64,000 nucleotides of DNA, taken from NCBI GenBank assembly GCA_001897375.1, contig MKSU01000026.1:16175-80174 (forward strand), in the 5' to 3' direction. Under the pieces are notes generated by a model that did not search any database, was not told where the DNA came from, and was given only the letters and a program-made list of their open reading frames with translations. Both the position numbers and the translations under genes were made by a program. This document shows, piece by piece, positions 28,497 through 36,123 of the stretch. The stretch is from Sphingomonas sp. 67-36. GTDB taxonomy: Bacteria > Pseudomonadota > Alphaproteobacteria > Sphingomonadales > Sphingomonadaceae. Every line of letters starts with the position of its first letter. Position 1 is the first letter of the stretch.

Positions 28497-29000
28497 TTGC
28501 GACCAGAAGGCAAGGGGGATCGGCGCGGACGCGGCCGGAAACCGGCCGAATATGATACCGACGAGATGGACGAGCGGATCATCGCCGCGCTGCGCCAGAA
28601 CGGGCGGATCGCCAATCGCGATCTTGCCCGCGATCTGGGGGTGAACGAGGCGACCGTCCGCACCCGCCTGCGCCGGCTGGAGGATGCGGACATGCTGCGC
28701 GTCGTCGCGATGCGCGATCTGTCGGCGATGGGCTTCGAATATCTCGCGCCGGTGGGTGTGCAGGTGAAGGGCCGCTCGGCGGCGGCGGTGGGGGAGGACC
28801 TCGCGCGGATCGAGCGCGTCATCACCGTCAACGTCGCGATCGGCACCCACGATCTGGAAATCCAGGTGGTCGCCACCAGCCTTTCGGAGATGCAGGAGCT
28901 GTTGACGGAGGTGATCGCCAAGGTCGACGGCGTAGCGCGGCTGTTCCCCAGCCTTGCGCTCAAGGTGCTCAAATACAATCCGGAATGGGCGCCCCTATGA
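28497..29000 (+). CDS. Lrp/AsnC-family regulator, first of pair 2
   Basis: 167 residues from TTG at 28497 (GGAGA seven bases before). ATG 28566 is an alternative that would remove a basic, Gly/Arg-rich N-terminal extension (about 23 residues). The HTH DEMDERIIAALRQNGRIANR, then LARDLGVNEATVRTRLRRL, and the effector domain NVAIGTHDLEIQVVATS are clear. It shares an ATGA with the next regulator. Same two-gene design as at 9028-10004. Confidence 0.9.
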   Translation: MRPEGKGDRRGRGRKPAEYDTDEMDERIIAALRQNGRIANRDLARDLGVNEATVRTRLRRLEDADMLRVVAMRDLSAMGFEYLAPVGVQVKGRSAAAVGEDLARIERVITVNVAIGTHDLEIQVVATSLSEMQELLTEVIAKVDGVARLFPSLALKVLKYNPEWAPL

Positions 29001-29464
29001 CCCGCATCGCGCTTGACGAACTGGACGAGCGGATCATCGAGCGGCTGGGCCACGACGCGCGCGTCTCCAACCGCGAGATCGGGCGCGAGTTCGGCCTGAC
29101 CGAAGGCACGATCCGCGCCCGCGTGAAGCGGCTGCTCGACAACAAGGTGATCCGCGTCGCGGCGGTCACCAACGCCAACCGGCTGCGCAATCCGATCCTC
29201 GCCTATCTGTGGGTGGAGGCGGACAGCGCCCCGGATATCGAGCGTGTCGCGCAGGCGCTGGGCGCGCTTCCCGAGATTACCTTCGTCGCGATGATCCTCG
29301 GCCGGGCCGACGTGCTGGCGATGACATTGGTCGAGAATGGCGCGGAGCTGACCGATTTCCTCCACCAGACGGTGGACAAGATCCCCGGCGTCCACCGCGT
29401 GCGCTACAGCCTCGGCCAGAATTTCATCAAGCACGACTATCGCTGGTGTTCGCTGGTCGATTGA
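28997..29464 (+). CDS. Lrp/AsnC-family regulator, second of pair 2
   Basis: 155 residues from the ATG in the shared ATGA; an in-frame ATG at 28985 is possible. HTH: LDELDERIIERLGHDARVSN, then IGREFGLTEGTIRARVKRLL. Effector domain: FVAMILGRADVLAMTLVE. The HTH is closest in this window to the second member of pair 1 (DARVSN...GLTEGTIRARVKRL versus DARVSN...GVTEGTVRGRIKRL), as if whole pairs had been duplicated. Convergent with the SnoaL gene at 29471. Confidence 0.92.
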   Translation: MTRIALDELDERIIERLGHDARVSNREIGREFGLTEGTIRARVKRLLDNKVIRVAAVTNANRLRNPILAYLWVEADSAPDIERVAQALGALPEITFVAMILGRADVLAMTLVENGAELTDFLHQTVDKIPGVHRVRYSLGQNFIKHDYRWCSLVD

Positions 29465-29470
29465 GCGCGA

Positions 29471-29938
29471 TCAGCCGGTAACCCAGCCGGCCGTCACGCC
29501 TTCCGGCCCGATCGTGCCGTCCACGATCGCGCGTGGCTCGGATCGCGAATAGCTGATCCGCCAGCCGTCCGGCGTCCTGCGGTAGCGGTCGTGATAGAAA
29601 TTCGCGAGCATCCGGAAAGCGCCGCTGCGCGGATCATAAGTGGCATAGCCGAGGTTCCAGCGCGCCCGCGCCTCGTCGCCGTCCACCTCGATTTCGCCGT
29701 TATGGCCCTGATGGACGTCGACGATCGGCGTGGTCGCCGCCATCTGCGTGAACACGTCGATCAGCCCGTCGACGCCGAACGTGCCGATCGGGGGGAAGTC
29801 GATCTCGGCATCGGGGGTGAAGCAGGCGCGGATCGCTTCCACGTCCTTCGCATCGCAGGCGTTGAGGTAGCGCGCCTTGAGGCGGCGGATATCGCTCTCC
29901 GCCTCGAGACGGGCGATGCGGGCGTCGAGGTCGTTCAT
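29471..29938 (-). CDS. SnoaL-like protein
   Basis: 155 residues: helix LEAESDIRRLKARYLNACDAKD, CFTPDAEIDFPP, then NLGYATYDPRSGAFRMLANF and RTPDGWRISYSRSEPRAI. SnoaL_4-type fold, reaction unknown. The ATG overlaps the DUF1214 gene's stop (ATGA). Last gene of the minus-strand operon 33049 to 29471 (SDR, SnoaL, SDR, DUF1214, SnoaL), which begins next to inverted-repeat site 5. Confidence 0.82.
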   Translation of the reverse strand: MNDLDARIARLEAESDIRRLKARYLNACDAKDVEAIRACFTPDAEIDFPPIGTFGVDGLIDVFTQMAATTPIVDVHQGHNGEIEVDGDEARARWNLGYATYDPRSGAFRMLANFYHDRYRRTPDGWRISYSRSEPRAIVDGTIGPEGVTAGWVTG

Positions 29939-31023
29939 GGCAGCTTCTCCACGCGCGTCGCCGGCACCGGATGATCCTGCGCCCCGGTCCAGCGCAGCAG
30001 CATCGTGCCGTGGTCATGCCCGGCGGTATCGAGCCAGTTGCCGAAGCCGGGATCGCGCGCGGCGACGACGATCGTCACCGTGCCGTCCGGATTCAGCGCC
30101 GCATTGTGCGCGTTCAGATGAATCCTGTGGTGCCGGTAATCGAGCGATTCGAACCAGACATTGTCCACCTGGAAATTCCAGAAGGTGCAGTCCGGGATCG
30201 GCGTGTCGATCACCAGCATCTCGTCGGGCGCGAGCTTCCAATAGCCGTGCAGGTAGAAGATCGTCGGATCGCCGCCCGCTTTCTGGAACATCGTCTGGTC
30301 GATCGTGGCGAGCCGGTTGACGTCCGCCAGCAGCATCTCGGTCCAGCGCAGGAAGGTGCGCGCGGTGCCCTCCACGAAGGCGGCGGCGCGTTGCAGACCC
30401 TGCTCCAGCGCGGTGGCGGTGAGCGGTTCGGGCGTCGCGCGCGGGCGGTCGATCGTCTCGATCCGCACCGTGGCGGGAATCTCATTGTCGCGGTCGAGGA
30501 AGGTCTGGCGCACGATCAGCATCGAGCTATCGTTCGCCAGCGGCAGCCAGTTGCCGGGCACGCGCGTCTTGCTCACGACGATCTCGAAGCCACCGTCCGG
30601 GCCGAACGCCATATCCGCCGAGTCCAGCTCCCCGGTGGAGGCCATCGTGCCGTCGATCGCATAGCGGTTCGCCTTGGTGCCGAAGCTCAGGATCGGCACC
30701 GATCCGCGATTGCCCGTGAGACGATAGGTTCGCGCGCCGCTGATCGCGGCGTTCATGTAGATATTGTCGGGATTATCCGCGCCGATCTTCGCGGTCGGAT
30801 GCGAGGCGGCGTAGAAGCCGGGGAAATCGCTGTCCGCATTCTCCAGATGCATGTCGAGCGCGATGCGGGTGAGGCGGGTGAGGTAGCGATAGCCCTCCGC
30901 CCGGTCGATCGGCGTGTCGGCGATCCGCGCACCCAGCACGATCTCGCCGATCGCCTCCAGCCGGCGGCAGAAATCGCGCCACGCCGCGCCCGAGGCGACG
31001 CGCTGCTCGGCGTCCCCGCTCAT
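29935..31023 (-). CDS. DUF1214-domain protein
   Basis: 362 residues. The C-terminal half (GYWKLAPDEMLVIDTPIPDC, WNFQVDNVWFESLDYRHHRI, NPDGTVTIVVAARDPGFGNW) is the DUF1214 pattern. DUF1214 and its relative DUF1254 are found in many actinobacterial and sphingomonad catabolic loci without an assigned reaction. No signal peptide is evident, so it should be cytoplasmic. ATGA overlaps at both ends tie it to the SDR upstream and the SnoaL gene downstream. The N-terminal part (residues 1-90) is helical and not recognised. Confidence 0.82.
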   Translation of the reverse strand: MSGDAEQRVASGAAWRDFCRRLEAIGEIVLGARIADTPIDRAEGYRYLTRLTRIALDMHLENADSDFPGFYAASHPTAKIGADNPDNIYMNAAISGARTYRLTGNRGSVPILSFGTKANRYAIDGTMASTGELDSADMAFGPDGGFEIVVSKTRVPGNWLPLANDSSMLIVRQTFLDRDNEIPATVRIETIDRPRATPEPLTATALEQGLQRAAAFVEGTARTFLRWTEMLLADVNRLATIDQTMFQKAGGDPTIFYLHGYWKLAPDEMLVIDTPIPDCTFWNFQVDNVWFESLDYRHHRIHLNAHNAALNPDGTVTIVVAARDPGFGNWLDTAGHDHGTMLLRWTGAQDHPVPATRVEKLP

Positions 31024-31799
31024 GGCGCCATATACTGGCCGCCGTTGACGTCGAGCGACGCGCCGGAGACCACCTTCGCATAATCGGAGAGGAAGAACAG
31101 GACGGCCTTCGCGCAATCCTCCTCCGGCGGGATGATACCGAGCGGGATGCGCGCGGTGATCTCGCCCGCCACCTCGTCGCGGTTCCGGCCGGCGGCGACC
31201 TCGCGGTCGATCCAGTCATAAACCGGCTTGCCGCCGATCCAGCCCATGCGCGTCGCGTTGACGCGGATGCCGTGCGGGCCGAAATCCTTCGCCATGTGCC
31301 GGGTGAGCACGTTGAGCGCCCCCTTGCCCGAGGCATAGCCGCCCTCGCCGGGGAAGGGGTTGACGGTGGACATGGTGGAAACGTTGATGATCGCGCCGCC
31401 GCCTTGCGCCTTCATCACCGGAAACACCGCCTGCGCCATGCGCAGCGCGCCGAGGCAATTGACGTCGATCACCTTCAGCCAGTCGGCCGGATCGGCCTGA
31501 TCGACGGTCGTCCAGTTGCCGTGGATATAGGCGCTGTTCACAAGGCCGTCGATGCGCCCGAACGCGTCGAGCGCCGCCTGCGCCAGTGCCGCGCATTGCC
31601 CCGCGTCGGTCACGTCGGTCGATCGCGCGACCACCGCGCCGCCGTCCGCGATGATGTCGTCCGCGACCCGATCGAGGAACGCCTGGTTGCGCGCGCCGAT
31701 CGCGACCTTCGCGCCTTCCCGCGCGGCGATCCGGGCGAGCGACTGGCCCATGCCCGGCCCGACGCCGCTGATGACGATGACCTTATCCTCAAGCAGCAT
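31020..31799 (-). CDS. Short-chain dehydrogenase/reductase
   Basis: 259 residues: cofactor motif SGVGPGMGQSLA (variant of TGxxxGIG), NSAYIHG in place of NNAG, Ser in NVSTMSTV and catalytic YASGK, then DVNGGQYM. GGAGG is nine bases from ATG 31799 but abuts the in-frame ATG at 31808, so 31799 is preferred. It overlaps the SnoaL gene upstream by 11 bases and the DUF1214 gene downstream by four. Confidence 0.9.
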   Translation of the reverse strand: MLLEDKVIVISGVGPGMGQSLARIAAREGAKVAIGARNQAFLDRVADDIIADGGAVVARSTDVTDAGQCAALAQAALDAFGRIDGLVNSAYIHGNWTTVDQADPADWLKVIDVNCLGALRMAQAVFPVMKAQGGGAIINVSTMSTVNPFPGEGGYASGKGALNVLTRHMAKDFGPHGIRVNATRMGWIGGKPVYDWIDREVAAGRNRDEVAGEITARIPLGIIPPEEDCAKAVLFFLSDYAKVVSGASLDVNGGQYMAP

Positions 31800-32256
31800 G
31801 ATGTTCATCCTCCGCCGTCACCGGCACGAGATTGGCGGGCGCGTCCTTCATCCAGGGACTGGCCTCGGCGCGGTGCGTGATGCGCCACCCTTCGGGCGTG
31901 CGCACGAGATCGTCGACATAGGTCGCGCCGACGAAGAACAGGTGGTCGCCGCCCGGCCGCGCGAGCCGCATCGGGTTGAACAGCATCGTCCGCGCGCTCG
32001 CCCGGTCGCCGTCGATGCGGATCAGCGGCAGACCGATCAGGTGCTGGGTGAGGGGGAAGGGCGCGAGCGCCTTCGCCAGCCACGGCTTGATCTTCGCGTA
32101 ATCGCCGGTCTCGCCGCCCGTCACCGTATAATCGAACGTCGCGTCGGCGGTGAATACCCGGTCGAGCGCATCGAAATCCTTCGCGTCGATCGCATAAACA
32201 TAGGCGGCGAGAAGCTGCTGGATTTCGACGATATCGGCGACGGCGCGCGCGCTCAT
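31789..32256 (-). CDS. SnoaL-like protein
   Basis: 155 residues: IVEIQQLLAAYVYAIDAKDF, VFTADATFDYTVTGG, RIDGDRASARTMLFNPMRL and RTPEGWRITHRAEASPW. SnoaL_4-type fold; the DYT and AIDAKDFD segments correspond to the pocket positions of the family. No reaction can be given. The ATG follows the SDR stop by four bases. The immediate SDR-SnoaL-SDR overlap suggests successive steps on one intermediate. Confidence 0.83.
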   Translation of the reverse strand: MSARAVADIVEIQQLLAAYVYAIDAKDFDALDRVFTADATFDYTVTGGETGDYAKIKPWLAKALAPFPLTQHLIGLPLIRIDGDRASARTMLFNPMRLARPGGDHLFFVGATYVDDLVRTPEGWRITHRAEASPWMKDAPANLVPVTAEDEHHAA

Positions 32257-32260
32257 CGGC

Positions 32261-33049
32261 TTACGCACCCAATCCTTCGGGCGCGCCGGGCAGCACCGGC
32301 TGATAGTATCCCGCCGACCAGCCGCCATCGACCGCCAGCTCCGCGCCGCTGATATAGCTCGCCTCGTCGGAGGCGATGAACAGGGTGGCGCGCGCGATCT
32401 CCTCCGGCTCGCCGATGCGTTGCAGCGGCACGCGCTTGTAATCCTTGTTGAGCGCGTCGCCGGTCATCCCCATCGGGTTGCCCATCTGCGTGTTCACGCC
32501 GCCGGGGTGGATCGAGCAGACGCGGATGCCGCGCGGCCCAAGCTCCATCGCCTGCGTCTTGCTTAGGCCGCGCACCGCCCATTTGCTCGCGGTATAGACC
32601 GACAGGCCGTTGCAGCCGCGCAGCCCGTCCACGGACGAGATGTTGACGATCACGCCGTGCCCGGCCCTGGTCATCACCGGCGTGACATGCTTCGCGCCGA
32701 GCATCGCGCCGAGCACGTTGATCGCCAGCACGCGCTCCGCCTCGCTGGCGTCGAGCATCTCGATCGGCGTGAAATGGACCACGGCGGCGTTGTTGACGAG
32801 GATATCGATCGTGCCGAACGCCTCGACCGCGGCGGAGACGGCGGCGGCCCAATCATCTTCCGAACGCACATCGAGCCTGCTGAACCGCGCGTTGTCGCCG
32901 ATCTCCGTCGCGACCTCTGCGCCTTTGTCCTCGATCACGTCGCCGATCACGACGCGCGCGCCCTCGGCGGCGAACAGCCGCGCGGTCGCCGCGCCCATGC
33001 CCTGCGCGCCCCCGGTGACGATCGCCACCTTGCCGTCCAACCGTCCCAA
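32261..33049 (-). CDS. SDR, resembles 3-alpha/20-beta-hydroxysteroid dehydrogenase
   Basis: 262 residues: TGGAQGMGAA, NNAAVV, Ser in NISSVDGL and YTASK, then ELGPRGIRVCSIHPGGVNT and DEASYISGAELAVDGG. The start GRLDGKVAIVTGGAQGMG, the ARFSRLDVRSEDDW stretch and SIHPG are like the 3-alpha(20-beta)-hydroxysteroid dehydrogenases (for example mycobacterial FabG3) as remembered. That would fit the KSI nearby, but SDR substrate calls from sequence are weak. First gene of the minus-strand operon, divergent from the SDR at 33188. Confidence 0.9.
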   Translation of the reverse strand: MGRLDGKVAIVTGGAQGMGAATARLFAAEGARVVIGDVIEDKGAEVATEIGDNARFSRLDVRSEDDWAAAVSAAVEAFGTIDILVNNAAVVHFTPIEMLDASEAERVLAINVLGAMLGAKHVTPVMTRAGHGVIVNISSVDGLRGCNGLSVYTASKWAVRGLSKTQAMELGPRGIRVCSIHPGGVNTQMGNPMGMTGDALNKDYKRVPLQRIGEPEEIARATLFIASDEASYISGAELAVDGGWSAGYYQPVLPGAPEGLGA

Positions 33050-33091
33050 GTCACTCTCCTGCCATTGTCGTTGTTGTTGCGATGGGCCGCG

Positions 33092-33127
33092 ATATGCGTT
33101 TTATTACGGCTTAACAATTGCGCATTT
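33092..33127. promoter_or_regulatory. Wide inverted-repeat operator, site 5 (divergent SDR operons)
   Basis: Left arm ATATGCGTTTT (33092-33102) and right arm AATTGCGCATTT (33116-33127); CG steps at 33097 and 33121 are 24 bp apart. It lies between the divergent genes starting at 33049 (minus) and 33188 (plus). Confidence 0.65.
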
Positions 33128-33187
33128 CGATGTATCTTTCCACGAATATCCTCGTCATGCAAGGTGATCGGGTTGAAGGAGAGCGAA

Positions 33188-33964
33188 ATGAGCGAGGAAC
33201 GGCTTTTCCCCGAGGGCGCGGCGCTGGTCTTCGGCGCGACGGGCGGGATCGGGCGTGTCGTCGCGCTGGAATTCGCGCGCGCGGGCAGCGACGTCGCGAT
33301 CGTATGGCGATCGAAGCGCGAGGCCGCCGAGTCGCTCGCGCGCGAGATCGAATCGCTCGGGCGGCGCGCCAGTATCCATGCCTGCGACGTCACCGACACC
33401 GCCGCCGTGGACGCGGCCATCACGGATGCCGCAGCCGCGCACGGGCGCGTGCATACGATGGTGTGGGGCGCGGGGCCGCTCGCCGATCAGGTCTGTCTCG
33501 CCGAAACGAGCGACGCGCAATGGCGGCGCGCGATCGACGTGGAGGTGCACGGCTTCTTCAACGCCGGCCGCGCGGTGGTCGCGCACATGCGCGGCGCGGG
33601 CGGCGGCTCGATCGTCCATCTCGGCTCGGCGGGCGACTTGCGCTGGCCGGACAAGGATGGCCTGTCGGTCGCGCCCAAGGCGGCGAACGAGGCGCTGGTG
33701 AAGGGCTTCGCGCGCGAGGAAGGGCGATACGGCATCCGCGCCAACACCGTGCTGGTCGGCGTGATCGAGGCGGGGATGTTCCTCGAACTGACCCGGCAAG
33801 GCGTGTTCGACGAGGAATGGACGCGCGAGGTCCACAAGAACCTCGCGCTCAAACGCTGGGGCCAGCCGGAGGAGATCGGCTACGCCGCCGTGTTCCTTGC
33901 ATCGTCGAGGGCCGCCTATGTCACCGGCCAGCAGATCGCGGTGGCGGGCGGGTACGGCATCTGA
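33188..33964 (+). CDS. SDR-fold protein lacking the catalytic tyrosine
   Basis: 258 residues with an SDR fold: GATGGIGRVVA cofactor motif, Ser147 in HLGSAGDL and Lys164. The position of the catalytic Tyr (four before Lys164) is Ser160, in DGLSVAPKAANEAL. The rest (NTVLVGVIEAGMF, AYVTGQQIAVAGG) is normal, so this is not a decayed gene. It may be a NAD(P)-binding regulator or use a different acid/base. GAAGGAGAG precedes the ATG. Single gene, convergent with the hydrolase at 33987. Confidence 0.87.
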   Translation: MSEERLFPEGAALVFGATGGIGRVVALEFARAGSDVAIVWRSKREAAESLAREIESLGRRASIHACDVTDTAAVDAAITDAAAAHGRVHTMVWGAGPLADQVCLAETSDAQWRRAIDVEVHGFFNAGRAVVAHMRGAGGGSIVHLGSAGDLRWPDKDGLSVAPKAANEALVKGFAREEGRYGIRANTVLVGVIEAGMFLELTRQGVFDEEWTREVHKNLALKRWGQPEEIGYAAVFLASSRAAYVTGQQIAVAGGYGI

Positions 33965-33986
33965 CCGCGCCCGCCCACGCGCCCGC

Positions 33987-34892
33987 TCACATATGGAAAG
34001 CGCGGCGCAGATCGGCGGCGGCGAGGTCCAGCGCCGCATCCGCCGGCGGCAGGACGCCCGGCATGCTGGCGAAGCCGTGGAACACGCCCGCCACGCGTTC
34101 CAGCCGGACGGGAACGCCCGCCGCCTTCAGGCGGGCGGCATAGGCTTCGCCCTCGTCGCGCAGCGGATCATATTCGGCCGTGATGATCGTCGCGGAGGGC
34201 AGACCGGAAAGGTCCGTCGCGCGCAGCGGCGCCGCGAGCGACGGCGGGTTCGCCACCGCGTCGCCGACATATTGCTCCCAGAACCAGTGCATCATCGGGG
34301 CGGTGAGGAAATAATCGGCGCCGTTGGCGCGATAGGATTCGCGGGTGAAATCGGTGTCCGTCACCGGATAGATCAGCAACTGGTGCGCGATCGCACGGCC
34401 GCCGCGTTCCTTCGTCAGCAGGCACAGCGCCGCCGCGAGGTTGCCGCCCGCGCTGTCGCCCGCGACCGCGATCCGGCCGGTGTCGATGCTCGGCACGGCA
34501 TCGCCCAGCGCCTGAAGCGCGCGATAGCTCGCCTCCAGCGGGGCGGGGAACGGATTTTCCGGCGCGCGGGGATAATCGAGCGAGATGACCGCGACCCCGG
34601 CCTTGGCGGCCAGCGCGCGGCAGGTGACGTCGTGCGTCTCGATGCTCCCGCATACCCAGCCGCCGCCGTGGAGGAAGAACACCACGGGCAGCGCCTCGCC
34701 GGGCCGCGGGTGATAGAGCCGCGCGGGGGTGCCGGCGAGCACGAGGTCACGCACCTCGGCCACTTCCATTTTGGGGAAAGGGAGGGGCTGCGCATCCCCG
34801 AGCCGGAACGCCTCGACCGAGAACGGGGCAGCGGTGGAGGGGAGTTGCTTCATCATCTCCAGTATCTGCGCGGCGGCGGGATGGAGGGGCAT
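33987..34892 (-). CDS. Alpha/beta hydrolase, hormone-sensitive-lipase (HSL) family
   Basis: 301 residues: the oxyanion motif HGGGW (75-79), nucleophile elbow GDSAGG (Ser147), the Asp in EYDPLRDEG and the His in GVFHGF. HSL-family carboxylesterases cleave short acyl esters, such as those made by Baeyer-Villiger oxidation or acetylated sterols. ATG 34892 is seven bases after GGAG; the in-frame ATG at 34898 almost touches it. Divergent from the LuxR-type gene with a 49-base gap that shows no inverted repeat. Confidence 0.93.
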   Translation of the reverse strand: MPLHPAAAQILEMMKQLPSTAAPFSVEAFRLGDAQPLPFPKMEVAEVRDLVLAGTPARLYHPRPGEALPVVFFLHGGGWVCGSIETHDVTCRALAAKAGVAVISLDYPRAPENPFPAPLEASYRALQALGDAVPSIDTGRIAVAGDSAGGNLAAALCLLTKERGGRAIAHQLLIYPVTDTDFTRESYRANGADYFLTAPMMHWFWEQYVGDAVANPPSLAAPLRATDLSGLPSATIITAEYDPLRDEGEAYAARLKAAGVPVRLERVAGVFHGFASMPGVLPPADAALDLAAADLRRAFHM

Positions 34893-34941
34893 GGTCATTC
34901 TCCGTTGGTCAGCGGGCTTGAGGGGAGCATAAAGGGCCGGG

Positions 34942-36030
34942 ATGGCAAAATCTGATCAAGGCGCATTCTCCGATCTGCTTTCGGCGCTCTATGGGGGGCT
35001 GCTGGAAATGGCGCCGTGGGAGCGTTTCCTGCGCGAATTCGCGGCATGGCTCGATGCGACCTACGCCACGCTGATCCTGACCGCGCCGGGCATGACGACG
35101 CCGGGCGCGATCCTGACGCCGGGCGCGCCCGCCGAGCGCAGCGAGGAATATGCCGAGAGCTTCTTCGCGAGCGATCCGTTCACGGGCCTGCCCGAAGGCA
35201 AGGTGACGGCCTTCGCCGAATTCCTCGGCGGCGAGATGGCGCGCGACAGCGATTTCTATCGCGACTTCCTCGCGGCGGCGGGGGGCGACCAGATCCTCGG
35301 CGTCGATCTTCGCTTCGACAGCGGGTTCGAGGCGCGGTTGCGCGCGACCCGCGATCGCAGCCGCCCCGATTTCGGCCAGGTCGAGCGCGCGGCATTTCAG
35401 GCGATCGTCCCACACTTGCGCCACGCGATCGGTCTTTTCGAGCGGTTGCAGGTCTCCGGCGCGGAACAGGGCGTCTATCGCGGCACGGTGGAGCAGATGG
35501 GGGTCGCCGCGATCATCCTCAATCGCGACGGCCGGGTGGTGCGGACCAATGCGGTGGCGGACCGGCTGCTGGCGGCGGGGGATGGGCTTGCGGTCGCCGA
35601 TTGCCGGTTGCGGCTCAAGGATGCGGCGCAGCGCAAGGGGCTGGACGCGCTGCTGAGATCGCTCGACGCCAATCCCGCACCGCAGCGTTTCCGCATCACA
35701 CGCGCCTCGGGCCGCGACCTTGCCGCGATCGCCAAGCCGATCGCCGCGCCCGCCTTCATGCGCGGTGGTGCGGCGCTCGCCCTGTTCGTCAGCGATCCGG
35801 GGCATGAGGCGCAGTTCGATCCCGAAGCCATCCGCGACCTGTTCCAGCTCACCCGCATGGAGGCGAACCTCGCGGTGGCGCTGGCCAGCGGGCGCTCGCT
35901 GGTCGATGCGGCGGACGCGCTGGGCATCGCGCACAATACCGCGCGGTCGCACCTGCGCTCGATCTTCGCCAAGACGGGCGCGCGCCGCCAATCGCAGCTC
36001 GTTCACCTGCTGCACGGCGGAGTCCAATAG
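34942..36030 (+). CDS. LuxR-type transcriptional regulator
   Basis: 362 residues. The C-terminal 60 are a LuxR/FixJ-type HTH (DLFQLTRMEANLAVALASGR, ADALGIAHNTARSHLRSIFA). The middle (GVAAIILNRDGRVVRTNAVA) is PAS-like. The N-terminal 150 residues are a sensor region of unknown ligand, unlike the acyl-homoserine-lactone domain. No luxI gene is near. Comamonas TeiR, a LuxR-type regulator of testosterone catabolism, is a possible functional parallel, not a demonstrated homologue. It is followed by inverted-repeat site 6 and the sulfotransferase. Confidence 0.9.
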   Translation: MAKSDQGAFSDLLSALYGGLLEMAPWERFLREFAAWLDATYATLILTAPGMTTPGAILTPGAPAERSEEYAESFFASDPFTGLPEGKVTAFAEFLGGEMARDSDFYRDFLAAAGGDQILGVDLRFDSGFEARLRATRDRSRPDFGQVERAAFQAIVPHLRHAIGLFERLQVSGAEQGVYRGTVEQMGVAAIILNRDGRVVRTNAVADRLLAAGDGLAVADCRLRLKDAAQRKGLDALLRSLDANPAPQRFRITRASGRDLAAIAKPIAAPAFMRGGAALALFVSDPGHEAQFDPEAIRDLFQLTRMEANLAVALASGRSLVDAADALGIAHNTARSHLRSIFAKTGARRQSQLVHLLHGGVQ

Positions 36031-36040
36031 AGTTGCATGT

Positions 36041-36076
36041 TCTTGCGCTGTTGATAACGTGTATTGATACGAATAT
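36041..36076. promoter_or_regulatory. Wide inverted-repeat operator, site 6 (upstream of sulfotransferase)
   Basis: Left arm core CTTGCG (36042-36047) and right arm GATACGAAT (36066-36074); CG steps at 36046 and 36070 are 24 bp apart. A second inverted pair, GAATATC (36071-36077) and GATATTC (36092-36098), overlaps it. Confidence 0.55.
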
Positions 36077-36123
36077 CGCGAATATATAGCGGATATTCTG
36101 TTGATATGCGAAGGAGAGGTGGC

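Noticed and set aside
36061-36098. A quorum-sensing lux box before the sulfotransferase
   Set aside because: The GAATATC/GATATTC arms are 14 bp apart and no luxI-type gene or autoinducer domain is present.
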